NCBI RefSeq assembly: GCF_000620625.1
Contig: NZ_JIAW01000001.1
Span: 372,001 to 436,000 of the forward strand
DNA from: Mycobacterium sp. URHB0044
GTDB taxonomy: Bacteria > Actinomycetota > Actinomycetes > Mycobacteriales > Mycobacteriaceae
Length of the DNA: 64,000 nucleotides
Reading direction: 5' to 3'
Shown here: positions 8,287-16,004 of the stretch, piece after piece
How the letters are laid out: each line of letters opens with the position of its first letter
Numbering within the stretch: position 1 is the stretch's first letter
Translations under genes and position numbers: made by a program
The notes under the pieces: generated by a model
The model's input: only the letters and a program-made list of their open reading frames with translations
What the model was told of the DNA's origin: nothing
The model's database searches: none

Positions 8287-9630
8287 TTACGTGGGGAAGC
8301 AGCGCGCGAAAATGCGCAAGAGCAATGGTGAACCCTTGATCTTTATGCGTCGAGTCACGAGTGCCCATGGCATGGAAGCCTGCTTGTTCAGGAAACGTAT
8401 CCAGGTGTCCGAGTCTGCGGTGACATGGATGTCGGGCTTGCCGTGGTGTCCCTCGGCCACATCGAGTTCTCGGTCGCGGATGGTCACGGTGATCCTCCGC
8501 TTCTCGGATCCGGTGAAGGTGAAGTGGTACATCACGGAGACGTCTTTCGCTTGCTCACGTTGGAAGATGATCGGCAGGCCTTCGACAAGGCCGTCGATAC
8601 TCGTGGCTCGCAAGGTCTGTCCGACGTGCCTGACGGTTTTGTGGGGATAGCGCTTGGTCACGAACTCTTCGGCGTCGGAACCTTCGATGACGTAGACGGG
8701 TTCCACTTTCGCCTGCAGGGGACGCACCACGTCGGCGAGGTGTGACTTCTTATCGTCGAGCCAGGGTCCGAGCACGTCCTCACCGGCCGGACAGACCGAC
8801 ATGCAATACGCAGCCTTGTAGTTGGCGCCGAAGGACAAGCTTTGCCACATGGACGCCGATTCGCTCGCGGTGACTTTCGAGCGGAAGTCGATGGAGTCCT
8901 TGCTGTCGGCGACGTCCTCGACGAAGTCGGTGAAGCCACCCATGAATTCGCGGTAGTTGTGGCTGTAGCAGGCGGAGAAGTCGAAGTGCCCGTCCGAGGC
9001 GATCGCACCAGTGGGGCAGGCGGTCACGCACAGTTTGCATTCGAGGCAAGGGTTGTAGCTGATCGGTTGCGAGTAGTCGCTGACCTCCGCATCGATCAGC
9101 ACCGTGCCCAGCAGAATGAAGTTACCGAACTTCGGGTGAATGATGTTGCGGTGTATGCCCATCTTTCCCAGCCCGGCCGCCACCGCGACCGGCTTGTGAC
9201 TGACTACCCATGATTTCCGGGGAAAGTTGTTCATTTCCATGGGAAATCCCATTGCTGGACTGATGGCGCGCACACCGACCGCTTCGAGCTTGGCGGCTAT
9301 GCTTCGGCCGACGTCATCGGAATGGTCGCCGGTGTGGTGGAACTCCAGGTTGGCCACCGAACGTGCCGGAGTGCGGATGTTCTCCCGGTTCATCCGGCAC
9401 ACATAGCTGACCAATACCTTGACGCCCGGCAGCGCTGCGTTGAGATCAGCCCTTTGGTCTTCGATCTCGGGCCGATCGACGTGCACGAACCCCACGTCGT
9501 CGGCGCCGGCGTCGAGACACAGTTGGCGCAACCAGGACTCGTCCAGTGGCTTGGCAGGCTTTACGTCGGCGTCCCGCTGCCGCACCGCGATCACATTCGG
9601 ATGCTCTTCGAGCTTGTTCTGCTTAGCCAC
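8287..9630 (-). CDS. RdhA/QueG-like 4Fe-4S protein fused to a C-terminal SCP2 domain
   Basis: This 447-aa protein has a body like reductive dehalogenases and epoxyqueuosine reductase (LGKMGIHRNIIHP, then FGNFILLGTVLID). A first Fe-S site is C195LECKLCVTACP (Cys195, 198, 201, 205). Cys221 in DFSACYSHN and C276MSVCP (Cys276, 280) recall the second cluster region of RdhA, although one Cys of the usual set is missing. Residues 365-445 form an SCP2-type sterol/lipid-binding domain. The GTG at 9630 (MAKQNKLEE) has GAGAGG upstream and is preferred to the Arg-rich extension reaching 9726. There is no Tat signal, so it is cytoplasmic. It neighbours a VanB-type reductase. The reaction is unknown; cobalamin binding is possible but not demonstrable by eye. 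Confidence 0.75.
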   Translation of the reverse strand: MAKQNKLEEHPNVIAVRQRDADVKPAKPLDESWLRQLCLDAGADDVGFVHVDRPEIEDQRADLNAALPGVKVLVSYVCRMNRENIRTPARSVANLEFHHTGDHSDDVGRSIAAKLEAVGVRAISPAMGFPMEMNNFPRKSWVVSHKPVAVAAGLGKMGIHRNIIHPKFGNFILLGTVLIDAEVSDYSQPISYNPCLECKLCVTACPTGAIASDGHFDFSACYSHNYREFMGGFTDFVEDVADSKDSIDFRSKVTASESASMWQSLSFGANYKAAYCMSVCPAGEDVLGPWLDDKKSHLADVVRPLQAKVEPVYVIEGSDAEEFVTKRYPHKTVRHVGQTLRATSIDGLVEGLPIIFQREQAKDVSVMYHFTFTGSEKRRITVTIRDRELDVAEGHHGKPDIHVTADSDTWIRFLNKQASMPWALVTRRIKIKGSPLLLRIFARCFPT

Positions 9631-9977
9631 GAGAAAGTGCCTCTCTTGAACGGATCGGATTGGAGCGCGCCCTCGCGAGCACGTGGACCGAGTGCCGCGG
9701 CGACCTTCGCGCCGTCCCGACGACATGGTCAGCGATCCTCAGGTGCACCGTCGGCCGAGGAGTGCTGACGTACTGATAATCCAAGACGTAGACAAGAAAA
9801 GCAACTAGTTGATGCAGAATCATGTTGCCCGGCAGTCGTGGCAGCACGGAGGCGGCAAGACGCGGCGACATCCATGTATCACGTCGGACATAGGCCTTCG
9901 GCCAAAGATTGCGGCGGTCCTGTCGACATGTTTATCAAGCACTAAGATAGAAACAGTGTTGATATGGTGGAGAGCGT
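9631..9977. other. Intergenic region, 347 bp, between divergent Fe-S and HxlR genes
   Basis: No credible gene is seen here. It must hold the promoters of the leftward Fe-S/reductase pair and the rightward HxlR gene. A perfect 10-bp palindrome CAACTAGTTG occupies 9802-9811, and a longer inverted repeat lies at 9933-9964. The central part is visibly less G+C-rich than its surroundings, as expected of promoter DNA. Confidence 0.5.
9933..9964. promoter_or_regulatory. Inverted repeat before the HxlR gene (probable operator)
   Basis: The left arm TATCAAGCACT and right arm AGTGTTGATA pair with a single-base bulge across an 11-bp A-rich spacer. It ends 13 bp before the HxlR start codon. HxlR proteins bind such palindromes as dimers, so autoregulation is likely and control of the divergent Fe-S operon is possible. 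Confidence 0.5.
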
Positions 9978-10634
9978 ATGATTCCAGCTGTGGCTGTTCG
10001 CAAGACCTACAATCAGAACTGTCCCGTCGCCTTGGGCCTGGACATCCTCGGTGAGCGATGGACTCTGTTGATTCTGCGTGAGCTGGTGGGCGGATCCCGC
10101 CGATACAGCGACCTGCGCGCAGAGTTGCCGGGGATTGCCACCAACCTGCTGGCGGAGAGACTTCGTGCGTTGGAAGAGGCAGGCCTCATCCAACGCACCG
10201 ACATGCCCCCGCCCATTGCACGCACCGTGTACGAACTCAGCGACGCAGGTTGGTGCAAGTTCACTCCTGTTCTCCAGGCCATTGCGAACTTCGGGATCGA
10301 TCAATTCGACGCCGACAACGCTGTCCGCACGCCACTGGGTGGATTCCTCGTTGGATTGCTCATGGGCTTCGACCCGTCACGCGCCGCCGACATCCGCGCC
10401 TCATACCGCGTCAGAGTCGACGAGCGAACCTTCGACTTCTCAATCGACCGAGGCGAACTGGCGGCAGGGCGTGATGCACTTGCAGTGACCGTAGAGGCAA
10501 CCGCAGCCGATCTGATCACGGCGCGGCTGGCGCCTACGGCAGCGCGACGTCAGGCGGCGATGCGACGGATAAGGTTCGACGGCGCCGGCGATGCCGTGGC
10601 CGAGTTGCAGCAGGCCTTCCAACTGTCAGCCTGA
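9978..10634 (+). CDS. HxlR-family winged-helix regulator with SCP2-like C-terminal domain
   Basis: Residues 15-110 of this 218-aa protein are a classic HxlR domain: CPVALGLDILGERWTLLIL, then GGSRRYSDLRAELPGIATN and RLRALEEAGLIQR. Unlike short HxlR proteins, it continues for about 100 residues (115-218) with a pattern like an SCP2 sterol-carrier fold (RVDERTFDFSIDRGELAAG, then DALAVTVEATAADLITARL). The regulator therefore probably senses a hydrophobic ligand directly. It diverges from the operon encoding the Fe-S protein that itself carries an SCP2 domain, which suggests regulator and enzyme recognise the same class of lipid or sterol-like compound. The DNA-binding assignment is firm; ligand sensing is inference. 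Confidence 0.85.
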   Translation: MIPAVAVRKTYNQNCPVALGLDILGERWTLLILRELVGGSRRYSDLRAELPGIATNLLAERLRALEEAGLIQRTDMPPPIARTVYELSDAGWCKFTPVLQAIANFGIDQFDADNAVRTPLGGFLVGLLMGFDPSRAADIRASYRVRVDERTFDFSIDRGELAAGRDALAVTVEATAADLITARLAPTAARRQAAMRRIRFDGAGDAVAELQQAFQLSA

Positions 10635-10635
10635 C

Positions 10636-10719
10636 TCATCCATCCCCGTCGTCGAACTTGGCTCCCAGCCCGGGTTCCAGCGCATCGTTGAAATTCAGTG
10701 CAACGCCCTCCTGGTGGCC
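10636..10719 (-). pseudogene. Remnant tail of a PknK/LuxR-type kinase-ATPase protein
   Basis: Read on the minus strand, 27 codons and a stop encode QEGVALNFNDALEPGLGAK in the middle. This aligns with the last residues of the large kinase-ATPase encoded at 12201 (QEGYSLNFNDAIEFGLEAD). There is no start, and the frame joins a shifted SDR fragment upstream. It is best read as the surviving 3' end of a lost paralogue. Confidence 0.6.
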
Positions 10720-10816
10720 CAGCGTCGACTGGCAAGGTGATGCCGGTGATGTAGCGGCCCGATCGACCGCAGAGGTACACCATCGCCTCGGTGATGTCGG
10801 CGGATTCGTTTGCGGC
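10718..10816 (-). pseudogene. Remnant 3' end of an SDR gene
   Basis: On the minus strand this stretch encodes ADITEAMVYLCGRSGRYITG followed by ITLPVDAG, the signature end of a short-chain dehydrogenase. A TGA precedes it in frame at 10817-10819, and the frame shifts into the kinase-tail remnant immediately after. None of the cofactor-binding or catalytic portion survives. The rest of the gap to 10912 shows nothing recognisable. Confidence 0.65.
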
Positions 10817-10912
10817 TCACCAGGGTACTACCGTGACGAGTTTGGGCTCATCAGCAGACGAACGTGTAGGCCGATCTGGGATCCCTCTACAGATCGCCGG
10901 CTGACTTCACCT

Positions 10913-11896
10913 TCACCAGGTGAAGAGCACCTTTCCGGCACCCTCGGCGTTGATGGCGTGTACTAGCGCGTCCCGATACTGCTCGAGCGGGTAGGTGGCC
11001 GCCACGGGAGCTCGCAGGGTGCCGTCGGCGACCAGGGCGGCGAGGGGGGTGTACGCGGCAGCGATCTCGTCGCGGGGAGTCGCGTCCATCCAGTGCTTCT
11101 GCCAGAAGCCCCGGACGGTCAGATCACGGAAGATTATGTCGGGGGGTGCGACGACGAGCGGGCCCCCGCTCATCCCGCCATAGCTGACGAGGGTGCCCCC
11201 GTGGGCAACCCAAGGGGCGAGTTCGGCGATCAATTCTCCGGCGATCGGGTCGAGCAGCAGCGACAGCCGCTCATCGCCGAGCGCCTTCTTCAGCTGCTCA
11301 TCGAGGTCCGGCCCACTGACGACCACGGCGTCGGCGCCTGATTTCAGCAGCTCGGCCGCGACCTCAGGGCGGCGCACCACGTTGAGCGTGCGGACGCCGG
11401 CCCGTTTGGCGAGGGCAATGACGTAGCGGCCGACGGCCGAGTTGGCGCCCGTCTGTCCGACCCACGCGCCCGGCGGGAGATCCACAAAACTACGGAGCAG
11501 AAGATCGGCCGTGAGCGGGTTGACACCGAGCATCGCCAGCTGGAGGGGGTCGGCCCCCGGATCGACTGGGATCGCATCGCCTTCGTCGACCGCGATCTGG
11601 TCCTGCCAGGTTCCGTGCTGCAGAGTGGGAAGGATCAGGACCCGCTCGCCCACGCGGACGGGATCGACGGCACTGCCCACGGCCACGATTCGACCGACGC
11701 CTTCGGTGCCGAGAGCGGCGGGCAGGGCCGGGCGATGTCCATACCAGCCTCTGATGAGAAGCAGGTCCGACGGATCGATGGGCGCGGCCTCGAGTGCAAC
11801 GACCACCTGTCCGGCTTTGGGTTCGGGAGGGTCCGACTCGATCAGTTCCGGAGCCACGGTCGGCTTCCCAAAGGCCTTTATTTGCAATGTCTTCAC
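10913..11896 (-). CDS. Zinc-free medium-chain oxidoreductase, 2-enoyl reductase/quinone-oxidoreductase-like
   Basis: This 327-aa MDR protein has a GroES-like N-terminal half (LGTEGVGRIVAVGSAVDPVR) and a Rossmann half. The segment GQTGANSAVGRYVIALAKRA resembles mitochondrial-type enoyl thioester reductases. The zinc-ligand cysteines of alcohol dehydrogenases are absent. Such enzymes reduce carbon-carbon double bonds of enoyl-CoA/ACP or quinones with NADPH. Operator copy 4 (TAGAC-N6-GTCTA) lies 67 bp before its start, so it is linked to the TetR regulon 7 kb away, which fits an enoyl-CoA reductase auxiliary to that pathway. Substrate unproven. Confidence 0.85.
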   Translation of the reverse strand: MKTLQIKAFGKPTVAPELIESDPPEPKAGQVVVALEAAPIDPSDLLLIRGWYGHRPALPAALGTEGVGRIVAVGSAVDPVRVGERVLILPTLQHGTWQDQIAVDEGDAIPVDPGADPLQLAMLGVNPLTADLLLRSFVDLPPGAWVGQTGANSAVGRYVIALAKRAGVRTLNVVRRPEVAAELLKSGADAVVVSGPDLDEQLKKALGDERLSLLLDPIAGELIAELAPWVAHGGTLVSYGGMSGGPLVVAPPDIIFRDLTVRGFWQKHWMDATPRDEIAAAYTPLAALVADGTLRAPVAATYPLEQYRDALVHAINAEGAGKVLFTW

Positions 11897-12200
11897 CGTG
11901 ACCTCCGGTCATGGTCGTATGACCGAGCTGTCGGAACTTTGCCCGGATCTGACGATGGGGTCTAGACGTAATAGTCTAGCAGGGTCGCCCGGCGGGGCAT
12001 GACTGGCGCCCCGCAAGACCACCACACCTTCCGGACGGACAGCGAGAACGCGACCGCCGACGTCGCCGCGAGATTGTCATCGATCCTGCACACGGGAACG
12101 AGAGAAGACCACGAAGATTCGCAAATCGGTACTCGGCTGATTGGCAGGCCCTCGGACTTCCGCACCGGCCGGATCCGGGCGGTCTGGACCTAGTCATCGA
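11897..12200. other. Intergenic region, 304 bp
   Basis: Apart from the operator at 11963-11978, no gene or RNA is recognisable. Short open frames on both strands here have no family-like sequence. It separates the oxidoreductase promoter from the 3' end of the kinase-ATPase gene. Confidence 0.5.
11963..11978. promoter_or_regulatory. TetR-type operator, copy 4 (TAGAC-N6-GTCTA)
   Basis: A perfect-arm copy in the context TCTAGACG and TAGTCTA, matching copies 1 and 3. It stands upstream of the oxidoreductase gene at 10913-11896, more than 7 kb from the presumed regulator gene, which makes chance recurrence unlikely. Confidence 0.7.
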
Positions 12201-15200
12201 TTACGGGCTACGCGTCGCACCACCATCGAGGTCGGCCTCGAGCCCAAACTCGATCGCGTCGTTGAAATTGAGCGAATAGCCCTCCTGACGGGCGATATCG
12301 AATTCTTTTAAGCCAAGGGCGTGTCGAGCCGCGTCTTCGCATTGGTCGTGGTGAACGGACATATGCGCGAACGGAAAGCTGGTACTTCCAACCGCTTTGG
12401 CGAGTCCGGCTGCGGCTCCGAGCAGCACCGCCGCGATCCGTGGGCGGCCGGCATCGCCGGCGATCCAGGCCAGCGACTCGAAGCAGTATGCGGCCGTGCG
12501 TCGATCGTTCACCAGTTGAGCCAGCTGAAGGCTCTGCCGGACCAGCCGTATCGCATCGTCGGCCTCGCCGTGGCGCCATTTGACGGTCCCCATCGACAAC
12601 AGTGCAATCATCCGGTACATCGATTCGCCATGGGACTCCGAAAGCGCGAGCGCTGCTTCGTAACAGGCCATGGCCGTCGTCGGTTCGCCATGCAATTCCC
12701 TTGCCCAGCCGAGCATTACCAACGCACCGCCGCGCATCGTCGGCTTGACGTGTTCATCGGCGGCTTCCTGCAGGCAGGCGCACGCATGGTCGAGTTGGCC
12801 GATGGCGAGCGCGGTGAATCCGTCGCCGATGGCCACGGCGGCGCGGGCGATCGGGTCGGGCGTCCGCTGCACCAGTGCTCGTCCCGCCGCGACAAGAGCA
12901 GTTGCCGCCGGTAAGTCGCCTTGGGTGCTCGCGATCATGCACGCGCCGTAGATCGCGCGAGCGCGAGCCGTCGTCGGCTCATCCGGTGCTGCTGCCAGCG
13001 CGCGGTCGAGCCAGCGACGCGCCTCACTGTACGGTCCACGCAAGAACCAGAATTGATAGAGGTCGGCGGCGAACTCGAGTGCATCCGGGCTGCCTTCGAG
13101 GATGCTGAAGTCCAGTGCCTCCCGCAGATTCGGAAGCTCGCGCTGCACTCGGTCGAGCCACTGGACTTGGTCGGCGCTGAACCATCCGGCCTCGGCGTCG
13201 TGCGCCAACTGGCGGTACCAATCGAGGTGCCGTCGCCGCAGTCGTGGGTATTCGTCGGTCTGCTCGAGTCGCTCACGGCCGTAGTCGCGCACGGTGTCGA
13301 GCAACCGCAGTCGGACTTCACCGCGAACTTCCGTCCGCAGCAGGATCGACTTGTCGACGAGGGACGACACCAGATCGTCGAACGTCTCGGCCGGCACGTC
13401 ATGACCACAAATGTCTTCGGCCGCTGCGAGTTCGAAGCTTCCGGAGAAGACGGAGAGCCGTCCCCACACTTGTTGCTCGTCGGGAGTGCACAAGTCATGG
13501 CTCCACCCGATGCTCCACGCCAGCGTCTGTTGGCGAGTCGGCGCACCTCGACTGCCGCGGGTCAAGAGCGCAAAGCGGTCGGACAACCGGTCCAGGATCT
13601 GAGTTGGTGACATCGCCCGCAAGCGTGCCGCCGCCAACTCGATCGCCAACGGCAAACCATCTACGCGCGAACAGATCTGGGCGATGGTCGCCATGTTGTC
13701 GGCGGTGAGCTCGAAGCCGGGCACTGCGGCGGTAGCACGTTCGGCAAACAATGCCACCGCGTCGTTGCAGGGCCCAAGACTTGGGTACTCGGAGTTGGCC
13801 TCAAGACACGACAGCGGCGATATCGGGAGGACGGTTTCGCCGCCGATGCCGAGCGCCTCTCGACTGGTCGCCAGGATGTGCAACTCCGGTGCGGCCCGCA
13901 GCAGCGCTTCGGCGAGCTTCGCCGCTTCGTCGACCACTTGCTCGCAATTGTCGAGTACGAGTAGCGGTCTGCGGTTGCTCAAGAACTCGATCAACACCTC
14001 GAGCGGTGGTCTCGCTGATTGATCGCGGACGCCGAGAGTCGCCGTCACCGCGTCGACCACCATCGACCCATCGCGCAGTTCGCCCAACTCGACGAACCAG
14101 ACACCGTCGCGGAAGTCCGTCCGCACGTCGCTTGCAACCCGCAGCGCCAGGCGGGTCTTGCCCACCCCGCCGATGCCGGTCAAGGTGACGAGACGGGCGG
14201 CCGACAGCGACTTCTTGACCTCCGCCAACTCGTTGCGGCGACCGACGAAGCTGGTCATCTCCAGCGGAATGTTCCCAAGTGTCCGCCCGCTGCCCGAGGT
14301 GTGCGTCGCTTGCCGTGGCGGTCGGTTCGTGCGTTCGCTGCGCAACGCCATCTCGTCGACGGGGAAACCATGCCGGGCTTGGACGCGCTGAATCTGCTCG
14401 CACAGTTCGACGACGGACGGCCGGTCACGGGGGTCGCGCGTCATCGCCATGTCGACGATGTCCGCGACGTCGTCGGGGACTCCGCCTTCGCGAAGGTTCG
14501 GCGCCGACTCGCTGGCAATCCGCAAGAACTGGGCGATCACCTGCTCGCCGCTGCGGCGCTCGAATGCCGCGTGACCGGTCAGGGCGGCGAACAGGGTGGC
14601 GCCGAGCCCGTACACGTCGGAAGCCTGGCTGGGCGGATCACCGCTGAGGATCTCGGGAGCGGTGAACGCTGGCGAACCGGTGAAGACGCCCGTCGCGGTC
14701 TTGAATCCGCCTGTGATGTGGGCGATTCCGAAATCACTCAGGGCCGGCTCGCCGAATTCGGTGTACAAGATGTTGGCCGGCTTGATGTCCCGATGCAGGA
14801 TCCCCGCGCGATGCGCCGTCTCCAATGCGCCTGCCAATTTCACGCCGAGTCGAAGTACCTCGTCCACCGGCAGGGCACCAACGTCGTGGATCCGTGCGTC
14901 CAGCGAACCGGGGCGGTGGTACTGCATGACCAGATACGGATGGCCGCTCTCGGTTTCGCCGACGTGCAGCACGCCGACGATGTTCGGGTGACCGGTGAGC
15001 ACGCCCATCGCGCGTTGCTCCCGCAGGAAGCGCTCCCGGTTCTGGTCTGGTTCGGCGGTGAGCACCTTGACCGCGACCTCGCGGCTGAGTGCTGCTTGTG
15101 TGCACCGAAAGACGATGCCGAAACCGCCCCGGCCGATCTCTTCGGCATCATCGAACCCGGCAGCGCTCAACTCCGAGACGACGGCAGAGCCTTCGTCACG

Positions 15201-15227
15201 CTGCGTCTGGAGTGGGTCGCTGTCCAT
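12201..15227 (-). CDS. Ser/Thr protein kinase fused to STAND-type ATPase and TPR-like domain (PknK-like)
   Basis: This 1008-aa protein has an N-terminal Hanks-type kinase (about residues 24-290) with the glycine loop GRGGFGIVF, Lys54 in VAVKVL, the catalytic loop HRDIKPANIL and DFG in LSDFGIAH. A linker leads to a signal-transduction ATPase with Walker A TGIGGVGKTRLALRV and Walker B-like PLLVLDNCEQV, followed by alpha-helical TPR-like repeats. The architecture recalls mycobacterial PknK and LuxR-type ATPase regulators, but no C-terminal helix-turn-helix is seen. No transmembrane segment is evident. The ATG at 15227 is chosen over the adjacent GTG at 15230 because AGGA is eight bases away. It probably integrates a signal and phosphorylates a regulator; the target is unknown. 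Confidence 0.88.
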   Translation of the reverse strand: MDSDPLQTQRDEGSAVVSELSAAGFDDAEEIGRGGFGIVFRCTQAALSREVAVKVLTAEPDQNRERFLREQRAMGVLTGHPNIVGVLHVGETESGHPYLVMQYHRPGSLDARIHDVGALPVDEVLRLGVKLAGALETAHRAGILHRDIKPANILYTEFGEPALSDFGIAHITGGFKTATGVFTGSPAFTAPEILSGDPPSQASDVYGLGATLFAALTGHAAFERRSGEQVIAQFLRIASESAPNLREGGVPDDVADIVDMAMTRDPRDRPSVVELCEQIQRVQARHGFPVDEMALRSERTNRPPRQATHTSGSGRTLGNIPLEMTSFVGRRNELAEVKKSLSAARLVTLTGIGGVGKTRLALRVASDVRTDFRDGVWFVELGELRDGSMVVDAVTATLGVRDQSARPPLEVLIEFLSNRRPLLVLDNCEQVVDEAAKLAEALLRAAPELHILATSREALGIGGETVLPISPLSCLEANSEYPSLGPCNDAVALFAERATAAVPGFELTADNMATIAQICSRVDGLPLAIELAAARLRAMSPTQILDRLSDRFALLTRGSRGAPTRQQTLAWSIGWSHDLCTPDEQQVWGRLSVFSGSFELAAAEDICGHDVPAETFDDLVSSLVDKSILLRTEVRGEVRLRLLDTVRDYGRERLEQTDEYPRLRRRHLDWYRQLAHDAEAGWFSADQVQWLDRVQRELPNLREALDFSILEGSPDALEFAADLYQFWFLRGPYSEARRWLDRALAAAPDEPTTARARAIYGACMIASTQGDLPAATALVAAGRALVQRTPDPIARAAVAIGDGFTALAIGQLDHACACLQEAADEHVKPTMRGGALVMLGWARELHGEPTTAMACYEAALALSESHGESMYRMIALLSMGTVKWRHGEADDAIRLVRQSLQLAQLVNDRRTAAYCFESLAWIAGDAGRPRIAAVLLGAAAGLAKAVGSTSFPFAHMSVHHDQCEDAARHALGLKEFDIARQEGYSLNFNDAIEFGLEADLDGGATRSP

Positions 15228-15306
15228 CACCGGCTTCCTGCGATGAGACGAGCATAACGCCAGCTCAGCAAAGAAGGGGCGAGCTGACTTTTGCGCCCCG
15301 TACCCG

Positions 15307-15885
15307 TTATGCCGGTAGCAAGCCCGCCGCGCGGTAGCTGTCGATCACGGCGTCGTACAGTGCGGTTTCGGTGCGGCTTCGCGCAAGTAGCTGAGCGCCG
15401 GCGACTGCGGCGAAGATGGCGCGAGCCCGCGGTTCGGCGCTCTCCGGATCCACCAGCGACGCAGCGACCATGACCTTGGCCAGCCAAGCGACGTTGACAT
15501 CGGTGAAGGTCTGGATTTCCTTCCTCACTGGCTCCGGTAGGTAGTCCGATTCGGCGGCCATCAAGCTGGCCAGGCAGAGGCGATTGTCGTTCGACAGCGC
15601 CATGCGGAACGTCTCTGGGTATCGGCGGAGCGCGACGGTGGGATCAGAGGATTCGGCCAACAGTGCCTCGAGTGCGGCGGCCGAGTCCTCCCAATAGCGC
15701 CGCGCCAGTGCGACCCCGAGTTCCGCCTTGGTGGGGAAGTAGTGATAGACGCTGGCGGCCTTGATGCCCACCTCACGTGCGAGATCCCGGAAGCTCAACC
15801 CGCCGTAGCCGCGCGCCTGCGCGACCAGTCTGGCGGTGGCCAAGATTCTTTCCCGCGTATTGCCAGCCTCGCTCGTCACCGTCAT
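15307..15885 (-). CDS. TetR family transcriptional regulator
   Basis: This 192-aa regulator has the helix-turn-helix GGLSFRDLAREVGIKAASVY followed by HYFPTKAELGVAL. It is divergent from the amidase gene at 16005, and the 119-bp gap holds three copies of CTACC-N8-GGTAG at exact 23-bp steps, which are the probable binding sites. It is therefore likely to repress itself and the amidase. Confidence 0.9.
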   Translation of the reverse strand: MTVTSEAGNTRERILATARLVAQARGYGGLSFRDLAREVGIKAASVYHYFPTKAELGVALARRYWEDSAAALEALLAESSDPTVALRRYPETFRMALSNDNRLCLASLMAAESDYLPEPVRKEIQTFTDVNVAWLAKVMVAASLVDPESAEPRARAIFAAVAGAQLLARSRTETALYDAVIDSYRAAGLLPA

Positions 15886-15924
15886 TGCTCCCGTTCTGCG
15901 CGTTTGACCTGCGGCAATCCTAAC

Positions 15925-15988
15925 CTACCTAGTGCCCGGTAGATTCCCTACCATGTGGCAGGTAGGGTACCTACCACGTAGCAGGTAG
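15925..15988. promoter_or_regulatory. Three phased TetR operators, CTACC-N8-GGTAG
   Basis: Palindromes CTACC-N8-GGTAG start at 15925, 15948 and 15971, each 18 bp long and exactly 23 bp apart. They fill the divergent promoter between the TetR and amidase genes. Regular spacing suggests cooperative binding of several dimers. Confidence 0.75.
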
Positions 15989-16004
15989 GCATCGAAGGGA
16001 AGCC

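Noticed and set aside
11962..12197. Short open frames on both strands between the oxidoreductase and kinase genes
   Set aside because: They carry no family-like sequence, lack ribosome sites, and one would start across the TetR operator.
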